Part shown: piece after piece, positions 33,701 through 39,222 of the stretch
How positions within the stretch are numbered: the first letter of the stretch is position 1
Layout of the letters: the number at the start of each line of letters is the position of its first letter
Source: CAZTQN01 sp964615765
GTDB lineage: Bacteria; Planctomycetota; Phycisphaerae; Phycisphaerales; UBA1924
Reading direction: 5' to 3'
Assembly (NCBI GenBank): GCA_964615765.1
Contig: CAZTQN010000002.1
Span: forward strand, 124,001 to 188,000
DNA length: 64,000 bases
Notes under the pieces: generated by a model
Told to the model about the DNA's origin: nothing
What the model saw: only the letters and a program-made list of their open reading frames with translations
Database searches by the model: none
Made by a program: the position numbers and the translations under genes

Positions 33701-36700
33701 CGCCAGCGCGCCGCCCGTGAAGATCGACGCCAGGTTCGGCGCCGTGATGTTCAGCGTCGGCGACGTGATCGAGCCCGTCGACAGGATCAGGTCCGGCTGG
33801 TTGGTGTCGATCAGCGCGATCGTGCCCGTCAGCGGGTTGCGGTAATACAGCGGCAGGTTCGCCGCCACCGCGCCCTGCGACGCGACCTGCACCGCCGCCG
33901 TCGTGATCGAGCTCAGCCGGTACAGCCCCGGCAGGTCGCCCGGGCCCGGGCTGGTCAGGTCCGCGATGTTCACGCCGAACTGGGCCCAGTCGTCCGTCGG
34001 CGCCCCCGGTCCCGTCGGCAGGATCGTCGTCGCGCCCGTCCGGTTCACGAAGATCGAGCCCTGGTCGCCCGGTCGCCCGGCGTACAGCGCCAGCGGCCCC
34101 GCCGAGAGCGAGAGCTCCAGGTCCGACGCCTGGATCAGCGCGTACGCGTTGAACCCGGTGTTGTCGCGCAGATAGATCACCGGCGACAGCGGGTCGGCCA
34201 GCCCGATCGCCACGTCCAGCACCAGGTTCACGCGCGCGTTGTACTGCAGCGACCCCGACGCCGACGCGTCCAGAACGTCGCCCAGCCCCGGCAGCCCCAG
34301 GCTCCCCAGGCTGAAGTCGATCGGCACGTTGCCCGACAGCCGCTTGTCGTAGTTCAGCACCAGGTCCAGGACCTTGGTCGCCGGGTTGTAGTTCACGCTC
34401 GCGCCGCCCGCCGAGCCGACCGCCAGGTCGAGCGCGCCGTCCAGCCCCTGGATCGTGCTGACGTCGCCCGAACGCACGGCGTCGACGGCCGCCCGGATCT
34501 GGTTCGTGAAACTCACCACGTCGCCCGTCGACGTGCTTGAGATCAGATCCATGATGCTGCGATTGAGCAGCGGCAGCTTGGTCGTCAGCACCGGCAGGTC
34601 GGCCACGTTCTGCAGGTAGTCGATCGCGTTCCGCAGCGCGTTCAGCGCCGTGTCAATCGCCACCGCCTTCAGGTCGAACAGGCGCTCGGCCGCCGCGTTC
34701 GGCGTGATGAGCTTCTGCGCGATGTCCGACAGGTTCGGCAGGTCGATCGTGATCCCGGCGTCCGGCGTGATCGAAATGAACCCGCCGTCGACGCTCAGCC
34801 CGCCGACGTTGAACGAACTGCTCCCAGAAATCCCCGGCGTGATTGCCGCGCTGGCCCCCGCCGCCGCCAGATCGGTGATGTACGTGATCCCGTCGCTGGT
34901 GTTGGAACCCAGGTCCGCGACCTGGATCGCCACCGACGCGGACACGGCCCCGACGATGTTGGTCGCGCTGACGCCGACGGGCCCGATCTTGAACGTGGCG
35001 GTGACGGGGATTGGCTGCTGGCTGGCGTTGAGCGCGTTGCCCGCGCGGATCGAGCCCGTCAGCCGCGCGTTCTGGATGTACACGCGCGAGAACCACGACT
35101 CGCCGTGCAGCGGCCGCCCTTCGACGACGCCGTCCCCGTCGCCGTCAACTTCCGTCAGCCCAAGGTCCAGCAGCGCCAGCGAATCATTCAGCGCCTCGAC
35201 GCGGAAGACCGAGTCCCCGCTCACGCTCGCGTCGTTGAGGCGCAGCGAGAACCGTGTGTTGGTGTTGCCGGCGCTGATGGTCGTGGTCGTCAGCGTGGCG
35301 CTCACGCCGATCGACGCCCCGGCCGTACTGATCGCCTGCTGCACCTGCCCCGCCGTCGTCAGCCCGTCGAGCGTGACGCTGACCTGCTGCCCCTGGCGGT
35401 TCACCAGGCGAAGGTCCGGCGTGCCGTTGTTCTCCAGCCCGCGCACGCCCGCGCCCGCGTTAAGCAGGCTCAGCGGCACCTGCGCGAAGGTCCCGAACTG
35501 CGGGAACTCCGTCAGCAGGCGGTTCTGAAACTGCGTCCCCAAACGCGAGAGATCGACCCCGAGCGTGAACTCCAGCCGCCCGCCCGCCGTCACCGCCAGG
35601 TTGCCCGTGCTCGTAAACCCGCCGATGGGATCGAGCGCAAAGTCCACCGACAGCGGGAGCGACGCGTTCACCAGCGTGCGCTCGAACAGCACGCGCAGCG
35701 TCAGCCGCTTGGTCGTCGTGTTGAACTCCGGCAAGAGGCTCTGCTCCGACACGCCCAGCGCCTGGCTCAGCAGGCGCGTGAACCCCTGGATCGTCGAGAA
35801 CTTCGGCGTCGGCGTCCCGTTCGGCCCGGCCTCTTCGACGAAGTTGAGAATCTGCTCGCGCAGCGACCGTCCGAAGTCGACCAGGTCGGCGAACTTGGAC
35901 GACGGCACAAGCGACGTCGTGCCCACGAACGGCACGTTGACCTGGAACGCCTCGCCGCTGCTGAGCCGCGTCAGCCCGCTCGCCAAGGAGGACAAGAGCG
36001 CTGTCCAGTCCGTGCTGGTGATCGCCGAGAACAGGTCGACGTCGGCGTTGAAGTTCGTCGCCGTCGCCGCCGGCGCGACACCGTCCAGCACCGACGCGTC
36101 CGTGATCGCGATCGTCGCCGACGCCACGCCCGCCTGCACGTTGTACGCCCCGAACGACCCGCTCACCGGCAGGTTGATCGACAGTTCGTTGCCCGACGTC
36201 GGACGCGTCAGCGTCACCAAATCGCTCAGCGGCGTGCCCAGCAGCTCGCCCAGCGTCACCCGCCCGAACGCGTCCCCGTCAACGTTCGCGACCCGCACCT
36301 CGCGCACCGCGTTCAAACTCGCCGAGCCGTTCGCGACGCTCGCCTCCATGAACCCGAGGTTCACCGCGAGGTTCACGTTCTGCGCCTGCGCCGTCGCGCT
36401 CACCGTCGCCAGCGGCCCGCCGCCGACTTGGCGTACGAAGAACGCCTGGTTCAGCCACGCCCCGACGCCCTGGTTCGGGTCGATCGCCTGAAGGTCCAGC
36501 CCGATCTCGAACGTCGAGCTCAGCGCGCCCGCCGCGGCGAGATCCACCTGCGCGTCCAGCTTGATGGGCGGCGAGGCGATCTGCGTCGCGAGATTGAACT
36601 TCGCGTCCGTCAGCGCCTTCGACGTCGACAGGCTGATGGTGTACACCAGCTCGTTCCGCCCGCCCGCCGTCTCCACGCGGAAGTTGACCGCCCCGAGCGT

Positions 36701-37999
36701 CTGCGCCTGCGCCTCGAGCACCTGGGCCAGGCCCGGCCCGGTGATCAGCCCCGTCCCGTTGAGGTACGCGATCGCCGGCGTCACCAGCGTCTCGCGGATG
36801 ATCGCGCCCACGCCCACGTCGGACCCGGCCCGCCCGATCAACTCGCCCAGCGTCCGCGCCTGCGCCTCCAGCCCCGCCGCCTGCTGCGCCAGCATCGCGA
36901 TCGGCCGCCCGATCTGGTCGAACACGCTCAGGTCGTTGGCCCACCCCGCCAGGAGCGACAGCCCCTGCCGGAGCGCCTCTTTCTCGAACTCCTCGAACAC
37001 CTCGCCCGGCAGCAGCGTCGCCCCGCCGCCCGAGGTGTTGCCGGAGTCGGCGTTCCCGTCCCCCGCGCGGATGGTCCCGCGCGTGGCCCCGACGTTGTTC
37101 TGCTCCGCCGTCTCGCCTTGGCGGTTGAGCCGGTCGCTGACGACCAGGATGTAGCCCTCGCCGCGGGCCGCCTGCGGGGCCGCGACGTACCGGCTCATCG
37201 AGTAGCTGGCGCCGGGCGCCAGCGGCGCGTATTCACCGGCCCACCACGAGCCGAGGTACTGATCCCGCCCGTCCAGGTCGAGCGTGCGATCGACGGAGAA
37301 GTACGCCTCGTCCTGCCACCCGTCCGCCGTCGCCGCCTCGTTGCCCCGGTTGGTCACCGTCCAGGTCAACTCCAGATTGCCGCTGTAGCGGCTCGACGCG
37401 ACGGCGCGCACGTCCGTCACCGCCAGATCCGCCCCGCGAGCGGCCGGCTCCACCTGGTCCACCGGCTCGCCCGTCCCCTGCCGCGGATCACCCGTCGGCG
37501 TCGGGGCCGGACGCTGTGTCGTCCCGCCGCCCCGGTCCGCCGGTTCGCCCGTCGGTTCGTCAGCCGGTTCGTCCGTGTCCTGCGGCGTCAGGCCCGTATC
37601 GCCCTGCCCCCCGACCGTGCCCGGACGCGTCGAGTTCGGCGCAAGATCCGACGCCGACAGCCCGCCATCCCGATTCTCCGCCCCGCCCGCGCGCACGCCG
37701 TCGTCCATCACCTTGGGCATCAGCACGCGCACCGCCGGCAGCGCATCCAGGCGGGCCCGCACCAGGCTCAGCGAGTTGGCGATGCCCGACGCTGCCTCCA
37801 GCGCCTTGGCCCCGCGCGCGTCCAGCCCGTGCTCCATCTCCAGGCTGCGCGCTTGCAGAGACCGCGCCATCAGGAACGAGCCGTACGCGTGCGCGCCGTC
37901 CGCCACCGGACCAAGCTCCGCCGACAGCAGCAGCTTCGCCTCCAGCGGCTCCACGATCGCCTTCGGAGAGCCCGCACCCGGCGCTTGCTTCTTGCCCAT
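18716..37999 (-). CDS. Giant LEPR-XLL-like multidomain surface protein (RTX, PD40, FG-GAP, Ig-like), 6427 aa
   Basis: An uninterrupted 19.3-kb gene. The N-terminus has no hydrophobic signal peptide but carries VEPLEAKLLLSAEL (about residues 16-29), a variant of the LEPR-XLL motif of giant planctomycete proteins. Then follow a CARDB domain (about 188-308), a long beta-rich repetitive region (about 350-2160), a block of RTX-type GGxGxDxxx repeats (about 2167-2943) with further RTX patches near 3080-3220, 3650-3695 and 4107-4140, PD40/TolB-like propeller repeats (about 4197-4563), an LRR-like stretch (about 4597-4800), 14 FG-GAP/VCBS motifs (DxNxDGRxD, about 4870-5573), six Ig-like repeats (about 5640-6320), and a Pro-rich tail. 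Shine-Dalgarno GGGAGA precedes ATG 37999. It is probably a Ca2+-binding adhesin or matrix protein exported by the neighbouring cluster (inference). Confidence 0.93.
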   Translation of the reverse strand: MGKKQAPGAGSPKAIVEPLEAKLLLSAELGPVADGAHAYGSFLMARSLQARSLEMEHGLDARGAKALEAASGIANSLSLVRARLDALPAVRVLMPKVMDDGVRAGGAENRDGGLSASDLAPNSTRPGTVGGQGDTGLTPQDTDEPADEPTGEPADRGGGTTQRPAPTPTGDPRQGTGEPVDQVEPAARGADLAVTDVRAVASSRYSGNLELTWTVTNRGNEAATADGWQDEAYFSVDRTLDLDGRDQYLGSWWAGEYAPLAPGASYSMSRYVAAPQAARGEGYILVVSDRLNRQGETAEQNNVGATRGTIRAGDGNADSGNTSGGGATLLPGEVFEEFEKEALRQGLSLLAGWANDLSVFDQIGRPIAMLAQQAAGLEAQARTLGELIGRAGSDVGVGAIIRETLVTPAIAYLNGTGLITGPGLAQVLEAQAQTLGAVNFRVETAGGRNELVYTISLSTSKALTDAKFNLATQIASPPIKLDAQVDLAAAGALSSTFEIGLDLQAIDPNQGVGAWLNQAFFVRQVGGGPLATVSATAQAQNVNLAVNLGFMEASVANGSASLNAVREVRVANVDGDAFGRVTLGELLGTPLSDLVTLTRPTSGNELSINLPVSGSFGAYNVQAGVASATIAITDASVLDGVAPAATATNFNADVDLFSAITSTDWTALLSSLASGLTRLSSGEAFQVNVPFVGTTSLVPSSKFADLVDFGRSLREQILNFVEEAGPNGTPTPKFSTIQGFTRLLSQALGVSEQSLLPEFNTTTKRLTLRVLFERTLVNASLPLSVDFALDPIGGFTSTGNLAVTAGGRLEFTLGVDLSRLGTQFQNRLLTEFPQFGTFAQVPLSLLNAGAGVRGLENNGTPDLRLVNRQGQQVSVTLDGLTTAGQVQQAISTAGASIGVSATLTTTTISAGNTNTRFSLRLNDASVSGDSVFRVEALNDSLALLDLGLTEVDGDGDGVVEGRPLHGESWFSRVYIQNARLTGSIRAGNALNASQQPIPVTATFKIGPVGVSATNIVGAVSASVAIQVADLGSNTSDGITYITDLAAAGASAAITPGISGSSSFNVGGLSVDGGFISITPDAGITIDLPNLSDIAQKLITPNAAAERLFDLKAVAIDTALNALRNAIDYLQNVADLPVLTTKLPLLNRSIMDLISSTSTGDVVSFTNQIRAAVDAVRSGDVSTIQGLDGALDLAVGSAGGASVNYNPATKVLDLVLNYDKRLSGNVPIDFSLGSLGLPGLGDVLDASASGSLQYNARVNLVLDVAIGLADPLSPVIYLRDNTGFNAYALIQASDLELSLSAGPLALYAGRPGDQGSIFVNRTGATTILPTGPGAPTDDWAQFGVNIADLTSPGPGDLPGLYRLSSITTAAVQVASQGAVAANLPLYYRNPLTGTIALIDTNQPDLILSTGSITSPTLNITAPNLASIFTGGALADFSGLSDGLGAFLARLDALLSVTMLATRLPVVGDKLNNVTQVFTDLRSAIEDLRAQIDGQVGAVAAQVRQMIFNAFGPGSSVPLLKDITGDNQVTLSDVGLTASTDSVEFDVLIGQTLSFSQSLAFDLGLPSVGLSADGGNVQLNANYQLRLAFGASTSRGFFIKPNAGGATPELLLNVQASIPGFSTTGRLGILQVNIADIPEAPTLLNATFRVDIRDANTDGFLTTTELNNPPGGSLKSIFVPSLDGRADARLRITTSLGLPQIPSFSADLIAGWGLAWNFDTGLVGSAPTLAFNNVKLDVGQLLGAVAAPVLDRINDITRPIRPLLDVLTRRVPVISDLFGRDIDLLTLAEWYATPGANIASTRNFIQAVKTIASTLPGLTVGGSGQALLNLGSFNVSALGVDLRSATTRLDQLNASLQNAPTSAQIISTLTTSSAASSFATAYRGLSGGGFSFPIMESSAEVFNLLLGKDATFFTYTTPKLAAGFSFTQFFPIFGPLGARLTAGLDIAAQFSFGYDTFGARQFLASNFSQPALLAKGFFVKDVDAQGKDVAEVAIRGELKLAAELNIDLGVFKVNAGVSGGLVANITVDLSNAFEDGDGDNTKIRITQAVNNPLQAFTFSGQIYAELAAYLKVTLTVDLGFFSKTWTIFDFNWSVARVTLFSFSVGSGGNDASTYAANPDPASLSGGVLTLNATPSGDNFVVERTGASTYVVTGNGNSETFNGATVTSIVFSGGAGDDLLTVKAAQGFTVSASVTFSGGDGADTLAYAGTGNVTATGGAGNDKLAGGDGVDDLSGDAGFDVLSAGGGATNILRGGDDDDQLAGGTGADSIFGDAGADTIDGDAGADILEGGLGDDTITGGLGNDILRGQQGNDALDAGDNDDDLFGGPDNDRLTGGAGNDELFGEQGDDDLSAGDGDDVADGGDGNDRVSGGAGNDDLLAGIGNDAIDGGAGNDWIIAGAGDDNVSAGPGVDIVWGDAAAPGATRATFPTGNAPAAPNLPGPLSGIAGGFASSAPTDGADVIDAGSDDSTDWVFSTGGADTVDGQGGNDYLDSGDGNDAVRGGAGRDRLLAGAGQDLVLGGAGDDIVLGQGDADQIFGGRGPDSGKTDGSETGTGADTISGGLGDDEIDGGDGADTLSGNEGNDRVVGGLGADGITGDSGNDTLIAGLSGGSGGLVGDTQTNTVDGGIGLDVIFGDDGNDTLSGGDDADTIRGLGGGDTITGGLGADALFGDAGGDTIFAGLNTTGGGDALANTITGGDGDDFLYGDAGSDALTGGDGNDTIAGNAGADTIDGGRNNDIITGGDGNDTLRGGFGSDNVDGGNNDDRIFGGLAELGAGDTLANTLTGGAGIDTIYGDAGIDTIDAGAQDDIVFGNDGADVISGGPDNDVIFGGRGGDTISGNDGNDSLYAGRTQFGEGDTAANTVSGDAGTDIIFGDGGGDTLRGGAGDDTLFGRGGGDLIEGGTENDSLFGDLGADTLYGGQGLDTLDGGADPDTLIGGSEADRLLLNPTAPGGNDAVFGHGVQDALNTPAPGTNTTDTDILQISSPTGNGNDTLTIGRPLGSPTSSPIMEVVFNGVTVPVEWREPDGTPRFEQFQIAMGGGTNSVEFLSNPSTKLDLDYLARTDVVGRPLRSQSEIVVSVIGGPGRDLIIGSDARDFLVGGAGDDYLFGGDGSDRLWGDEPSNGPSDAGAFDAADVLWTGLGNDDAFGQGGNDQLFATLRSVESTIINSPSFRAQILAGNLALNLSGNADPNDRGNNRLHGGAGSDVLFGGYGADFMYGGDGTTDTDVLRDRLNNVIDSASAAEDWVSYAKTLDRVWYVGGTDVAEEYKVEYITSSSLGLLVNSIAISVASGGSNFALLFNLDFAASRPDQAGTPVWIDPAGIAGESGLDAYSVYVNNDYDVVVIDAAGGDDTVSVTQSVRKSVWVAGGSGADVINLNVANVGGSPLTPASTPTAADLVNTLNNSPALRTALNVGAGPGQITIQQAASNWLGDITSRRDIVAAGTGDDTVAGGPGEDWIFGGSGEDILFGGIDAKMNAALTDRQIVDLTDLIEGGNDNDSFQIIPQFREVADNSYDLLFGGPGLDQVIYDGSYTVGGTNVVDHVLLGYDSVTSLIPGSGVYQVGALLRSTAPNDNVTTNPPTYRFLGDGSNFYIRQSRFSPQNIEAMVINARGGADSVFAQPGQTIPAFGFASSSWGLSRTSRVDGANIPNLLILGGDGNDQLYGSGINDSIYGEQDSDLIRGYEGSDVIAGDSDPSNINSGGNDYLIGDIANPNPATLISQPPALYTRGMTTVTPENLATISIPNYVMLNRDVDSTGNPTTRKTFGSFPQYRYANPIVETSTAVFNPTPGQPVPLLANIDNFLTKQATPGGLGTQIFDSSSSGLENQMFVDGTTTERWFQFTTLGDGGAAIGDAVGAERDRNFIRLSPDAFTRTINAPSLSGTVTRTSGSGTSTATNALSVNSFANSTGFIDFDLTSLLGEPENLVSATLNLLATWTSGPTETLRRLDLSVSTDEARFTNGFPLTRSFNLVKQIALPTQNGTNAALSVDMTDVVRSVLDSGRTSFTLRLETPGPSVNVSSIETPFRANNPTSRLELVQKQYGVVADIHNTSGQYVVEGRSTIDMRVLPAGKYFMRVYTPDDAATPRTNFSIEITPPAAGLAHPATFRDTLEGGPGDDNLVGGIGLDSIQGNFGSDTAVGESAVTVNGITVTEFTSNIANDVEFPRTIVAQDSGDFVANEPMVVNPSVSIDQKFYSTLPDGAVTSPDITPDGRFIAFASSANNLVPGDTGQQDVFVFDRTTGALERVSLAANGAQINGDSFTPKISDDGRYVVYASNATNLGAVDVNNRTDVYLYDRARRATRLVSTQNSAGNSANGHSTNPVISGNGLFVAFETLATNITAIADSNNRADIVRLDLTTGTKVLVTDLAGTTTGGGTSPSISSDGNFIAYVSAEAVLPSDTNGLADIYRFQVSTATNVHISVNSLNGNLTAPSQSPSISGDGAVVAFSTTANSGIDSDGQEDVFYRVVTASGPHTSTGTFIVSFGPGESKLPSFAPDGQSLVFVASDALAPTDTDTSPDVYSVRFSTGATTLITQLQTAATDQFAPVASNTSGVVVFETSSPAYNNSAVPGVFAWEPLAGVGRTIPNAALASDLAGVTRIDSSRRNVTSLADARWFLNLREITASYNIIGPSGRVDVLAVAPGTPRGSLAFDNPTLNVLPLRSVSLAGNGALMANTVVGSPTWRKLDLDFVDFSEGWFNGVRDSAEHLLLSDFAANQGLNNVEFLSVAGPTDFVGGDWAPTGVITPGSFPNLQSLDITGTDAFDIDIASLPSLHTFIANEYVAEQGFTTPAQIAALSAALYARTPAVGVYTLDDARNLRVNAFGLSSGAGGVTPGTSTNANAPSITAQFDQPVHATIADPLFPSSATPFGTGGSNPRSVVSGDFNLDGKTDLAIANSVANTVGVLIGNGTGGFATAVTYAVGLDPRFIAAGDVNNDGRLDLLTANSAAGTVSVLLANTSGTFAAATSFSVGTLPYGLALADFNRDGRLDLAVTRDGTNAIGLYTGNGTGTFTAGATLTTTSRPQGIVAVDFNRNGAIDLAVADRLNGTVHLFTNNGAGVFTAGATIAIPLGSSSLAAGDLDRDGRADLVVGFTTTTNAVAVLRGTSTNSFAAAVSYPAPGTTPQVAIADVNADGRPDVLAAGNGSTGSATYFLGLGDGRLSPVTALPVTQFPVGVAAGDFDRDGRTDAVVIQQATNQLALLRSLPPVIQPTFTLANTLDNSVTAQPTSVAMGDFNLDGRADIAFTSFNSSGIRVALAGSTPGAFAPPTSVATAGITRRIAVADVNRDGLPDIVAVTRDGVLTRLYAFLNNGAGSFTQAFNQTGGNDAVDLVIADFNSDGRLDVVTIHDGTSFAQSQAQFRTGNGDGTFSSASTFNVGFFASGAAVGDVNNDGRPDFLVTSDTQNNLIPFLNNGLGGFTTGTSFGSAGSPRRVYLADLNADGRVDVVTANTSVTNGSAVSVHLGNGNGTFAGSTSFNSDPASLSAGATAITIADITADGKPDLVVANANRDTIGVLPGTGTGTFLTAQTFTSGFSGALVQDVAVADINADGRLDTLVANRVGQSLSVRLTLLPRDLHSTTDAAIAPRVTVTGPSGVVAGVTLSNLGGRSLGITLPAGVPEGTYTVRLDPALSDALRNPLAAAQTFTFSVDRGVPTGQLASPASGAALQAVPGTIDIQWTDAGLAGIDAAQFGVDDITINGLSPTAAQVVSGTLVRYTLPPALFGLTNGPLTVAAASGGVLDRAGNAAAAGVVGQITIDSTAPTAQLVTPTPSAVLGASPAFLDVSWFDSGSGFDPGAFTANDLIITDAIGIVPVVAPPVQQPSGAWRYILARTLADGVVTVVTSTESGTQEQGVSDRALNPVGSVNLGSFTVDTQAIAGSVVNPAGDFTLDQGFIDITWSPGSGTPIDASTISVNDITITQGVTSFPVAAVQPVAGQPNTFRYFYTGSLSDGPVTITTGAVQVFDIAGNSAPAGVLAVRTLDRAGPLAQLTASGAAFPNLPATIDVTFADLLGVNPASVNAGDLLFSTPDIIATGTPQNLGGNVFRFTLAFAPGATFQSGPVTVSLAEGAVADAIGNLNTAQTLGAFTVDRSGPVASLDAPTNGATLSAPVSVIRVRLTDAVGAGLVPASVQASDFAVDGFTITALQSVVGDPSAFDLILSTPITDGTVVVRVAGAITDAFGNATPLGVFGSLSVDQAAPAATLLPRVYADIDDSPDARFIDIRYTDAGFGVDLSTASPLDIALRNATTNQPIAITGFQVLTDGVVRYFHAALTPSAGGNLTPVHAIEVVRLAGAVADLGGNATAANQVLGTFDFRRPLPRIVGVRPDLTDPTRPIDQPTAGIDQVTVGQSRPQSVVTPPGSTPAAPSVAPVVITIDDPAQPVGDDDAWFTIPAFDDQPARAFLLVPDEHANHREVALSQAVPALRFTNL
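21280..23400 (-). repeat. FG-GAP/VCBS repeat-coding region of the giant gene
   Basis: Fourteen copies of a D-x-N/D-x-D/N-G-x-x-D motif, spaced roughly 45-60 residues apart, for example GDFNLDGKTDLAIA, GDVNNDGRLDLLTA and ADFNRDGRLDLAVT. These are calcium-binding loops of a propeller-type fold such as integrin alpha chains. Confidence 0.85.
29170..31500 (-). repeat. RTX nonapeptide repeat-coding region of the giant gene
   Basis: About 750 residues dominated by GGxGxDxLx nonapeptides, with interspersed INTVxGGxGxD-like and ANTxTGGDGxD variants, visible in DNA as a near-tandem GTCGCCGCC-rich array. RTX blocks bind Ca2+ and fold after export; classical RTX proteins leave by type I secretion, but no type I ABC ATPase is in this window. 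Confidence 0.9.
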
Positions 38000-38110
38000 G
38001 GCAGATCTCCCGACACACGCCCGACGCCCACGAGTGCGCGCGTCCGCGAGTGCGTTTCAGCACAGACCTGATTCCCTGTGAACCCGCCGCTGGAAAGGGC
38101 AGCGAGCACA

Positions 38111-38128
38111 TCCACCTGATAAGGTGGA
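38111..38128 (-). promoter_or_regulatory. 5' UTR hairpin of the giant gene
   Basis: TCCACCT-GATA-AGGTGGA (7-bp perfect stem, 4-nt loop) lies about 111-128 nt upstream of the giant gene's ATG. If the promoter at 38135-38162 is real, the hairpin sits at the very 5' end of the mRNA, where it could protect a 19-kb transcript. It could instead terminate the upstream hlyD-like gene. Confidence 0.4.
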
Positions 38129-38134
38129 GATACC

Positions 38135-38162
38135 AAGTTACCAGATACTCACTGGATCACAA
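38135..38162 (-). promoter_or_regulatory. Candidate promoter of the giant gene (TTGTGA-16-TAACTT)
   Basis: On the minus strand TTGTGA (38162-38157) and TAACTT (38140-38135) are 16 nt apart, a fair sigma-70-like pair in a locally AT-richer spacer. The 5' UTR would be about 128 nt. The 243-bp gap to the upstream gene argues that the giant gene has its own promoter. Confidence 0.35.
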
Positions 38163-38242
38163 GCTCCCTTGACCGCCTCACACCGGTAAAAATGCAGATT
38201 TACCCGCCGGGACGCCAGCTTGAAATAGGTGTCTTTGCGTAT

Positions 38243-39094
38243 TTACTGCGGGTTTACCAGCCATACCCGCGCTGCCCGACCGGCCGGATCACGCTTGGGG
38301 TTGTCAAACTCCAGCCGAACCACCCGGGTATTGCTCGCGGCGTCGCCGACCGGGGCCAGGTGCACCACCCGTCCTTCCATGGTCGTGCCGGGCGATTCTG
38401 GGTACGTCATCCACACCGGCTGACCCGGGCGAAGCCCCAGCGATCGCGGGATCGGCACCGGCACGTCCACGCGCAGCACCGACACATCCACCAGGCGCAG
38501 CACCGGCCGCTGCTCTTGCACGATCTCCCCCGGCTCGGCGACCAGCCGATCGACCTCGCCGTCGCGCGGGGCCCGGAGCGTGAACTGCGCCAACCGCTCG
38601 CGCCCCTCGGCGGCTTGCCGCTTGGCCTCCTCTCGGCGCTGGCGGAACAATTCGAACGCCAGCCGCGCTTTCTCCTCTTCCAGCACGGCCCGCTCGACCT
38701 CCAGCGACGTCGCGGCTTGCTTCTTGAACGCCTCGCCCACCAGCTCGCGCTGCAGCTTTGCCAGGTCCCAATCCCCCTGGGCCGCTTGCACTTCCAGCTC
38801 GCTCTCCGCCCGAAGCGTCAGCAGTTGCCACTGCGCCTGCGGCACGGCGTCGTCCAGGCGAATGAGCTCCTGCCCCGCCTTCACCTGGTCGCCCGGCTTG
38901 ACCTTCACCTCGATCACCCGCCCGACAACCGCGAAGCCGAGCTGCGCGTCATACACCGGGCGCGTCACCGCTTCGATCGGCGCTGCCTGAGCCTCGTCAC
39001 GCGGCTGCGTGCCCGATGTGCCCATCGCCGACAGCGCCCCCGCGCACACGACTGCCCCGCACCACCCCGCCCGACATTTGCTGGTGAAGATCAT
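38243..39094 (-). CDS. HlyD-like periplasmic adaptor (membrane-fusion protein)
   Basis: A 283-residue protein. The N-terminus has a probable signal or anchor (about residues 1-26, GWCGAVVCAGALSAMG). A biotinyl-lipoyl half-motif GRVIEVKVKPGDQVKAGQEL (about 58-77) is followed by a long Glu/Arg/Ala-rich coiled coil (about 86-165), the second lipoyl half LRAPRDGEVDRLVAEPGEIV, and a C-terminal beta-barrel. This is the architecture of HlyD/AcrA adaptors that bridge inner-membrane pumps to outer-membrane channels. No pump or TolC is adjacent; instead it lies just upstream of the giant gene on the same strand and is divergent from two more HlyD-containing genes. ATG at 39094 is chosen because of the signal segment and TATATT 7 nt upstream; the longer frame is an extension through the divergent promoter. 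Confidence 0.87.
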   Translation of the reverse strand: MIFTSKCRAGWCGAVVCAGALSAMGTSGTQPRDEAQAAPIEAVTRPVYDAQLGFAVVGRVIEVKVKPGDQVKAGQELIRLDDAVPQAQWQLLTLRAESELEVQAAQGDWDLAKLQRELVGEAFKKQAATSLEVERAVLEEEKARLAFELFRQRREEAKRQAAEGRERLAQFTLRAPRDGEVDRLVAEPGEIVQEQRPVLRLVDVSVLRVDVPVPIPRSLGLRPGQPVWMTYPESPGTTMEGRVVHLAPVGDAASNTRVVRLEFDNPKRDPAGRAARVWLVNPQ

Positions 39095-39101
39095 GAAAAT
39101 C

Positions 39102-39107
39102 AATATA
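39102..39107 (-). promoter_or_regulatory. Putative -10 box TATATT of the hlyD-like gene
   Basis: On the minus strand TATATT is followed by GATTTTC and then ATG 39094, a 7-nt gap with no Shine-Dalgarno. It lies in the 128-bp divergent spacer between the two halves of the export cluster. Confidence 0.55.
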
Positions 39108-39222
39108 CTGGAGGTCGTCGGGCCTGTTTGCACCCGGCTCTGTCGGATCCGCCCCGTTCCACTCCCCGCCGCCTCGGCTGCTGTCCCGATCGGGCGCCGC
39201 ACCGGCCGAACTTGCCACGACG

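Noticed and set aside
18716..37999. Classical type I secretion of the giant RTX protein
   Set aside because: No ABC exporter ATPase or TolC-like protein is in the window, and the C-terminus is not RTX plus a type I signal; the RTX block is central.
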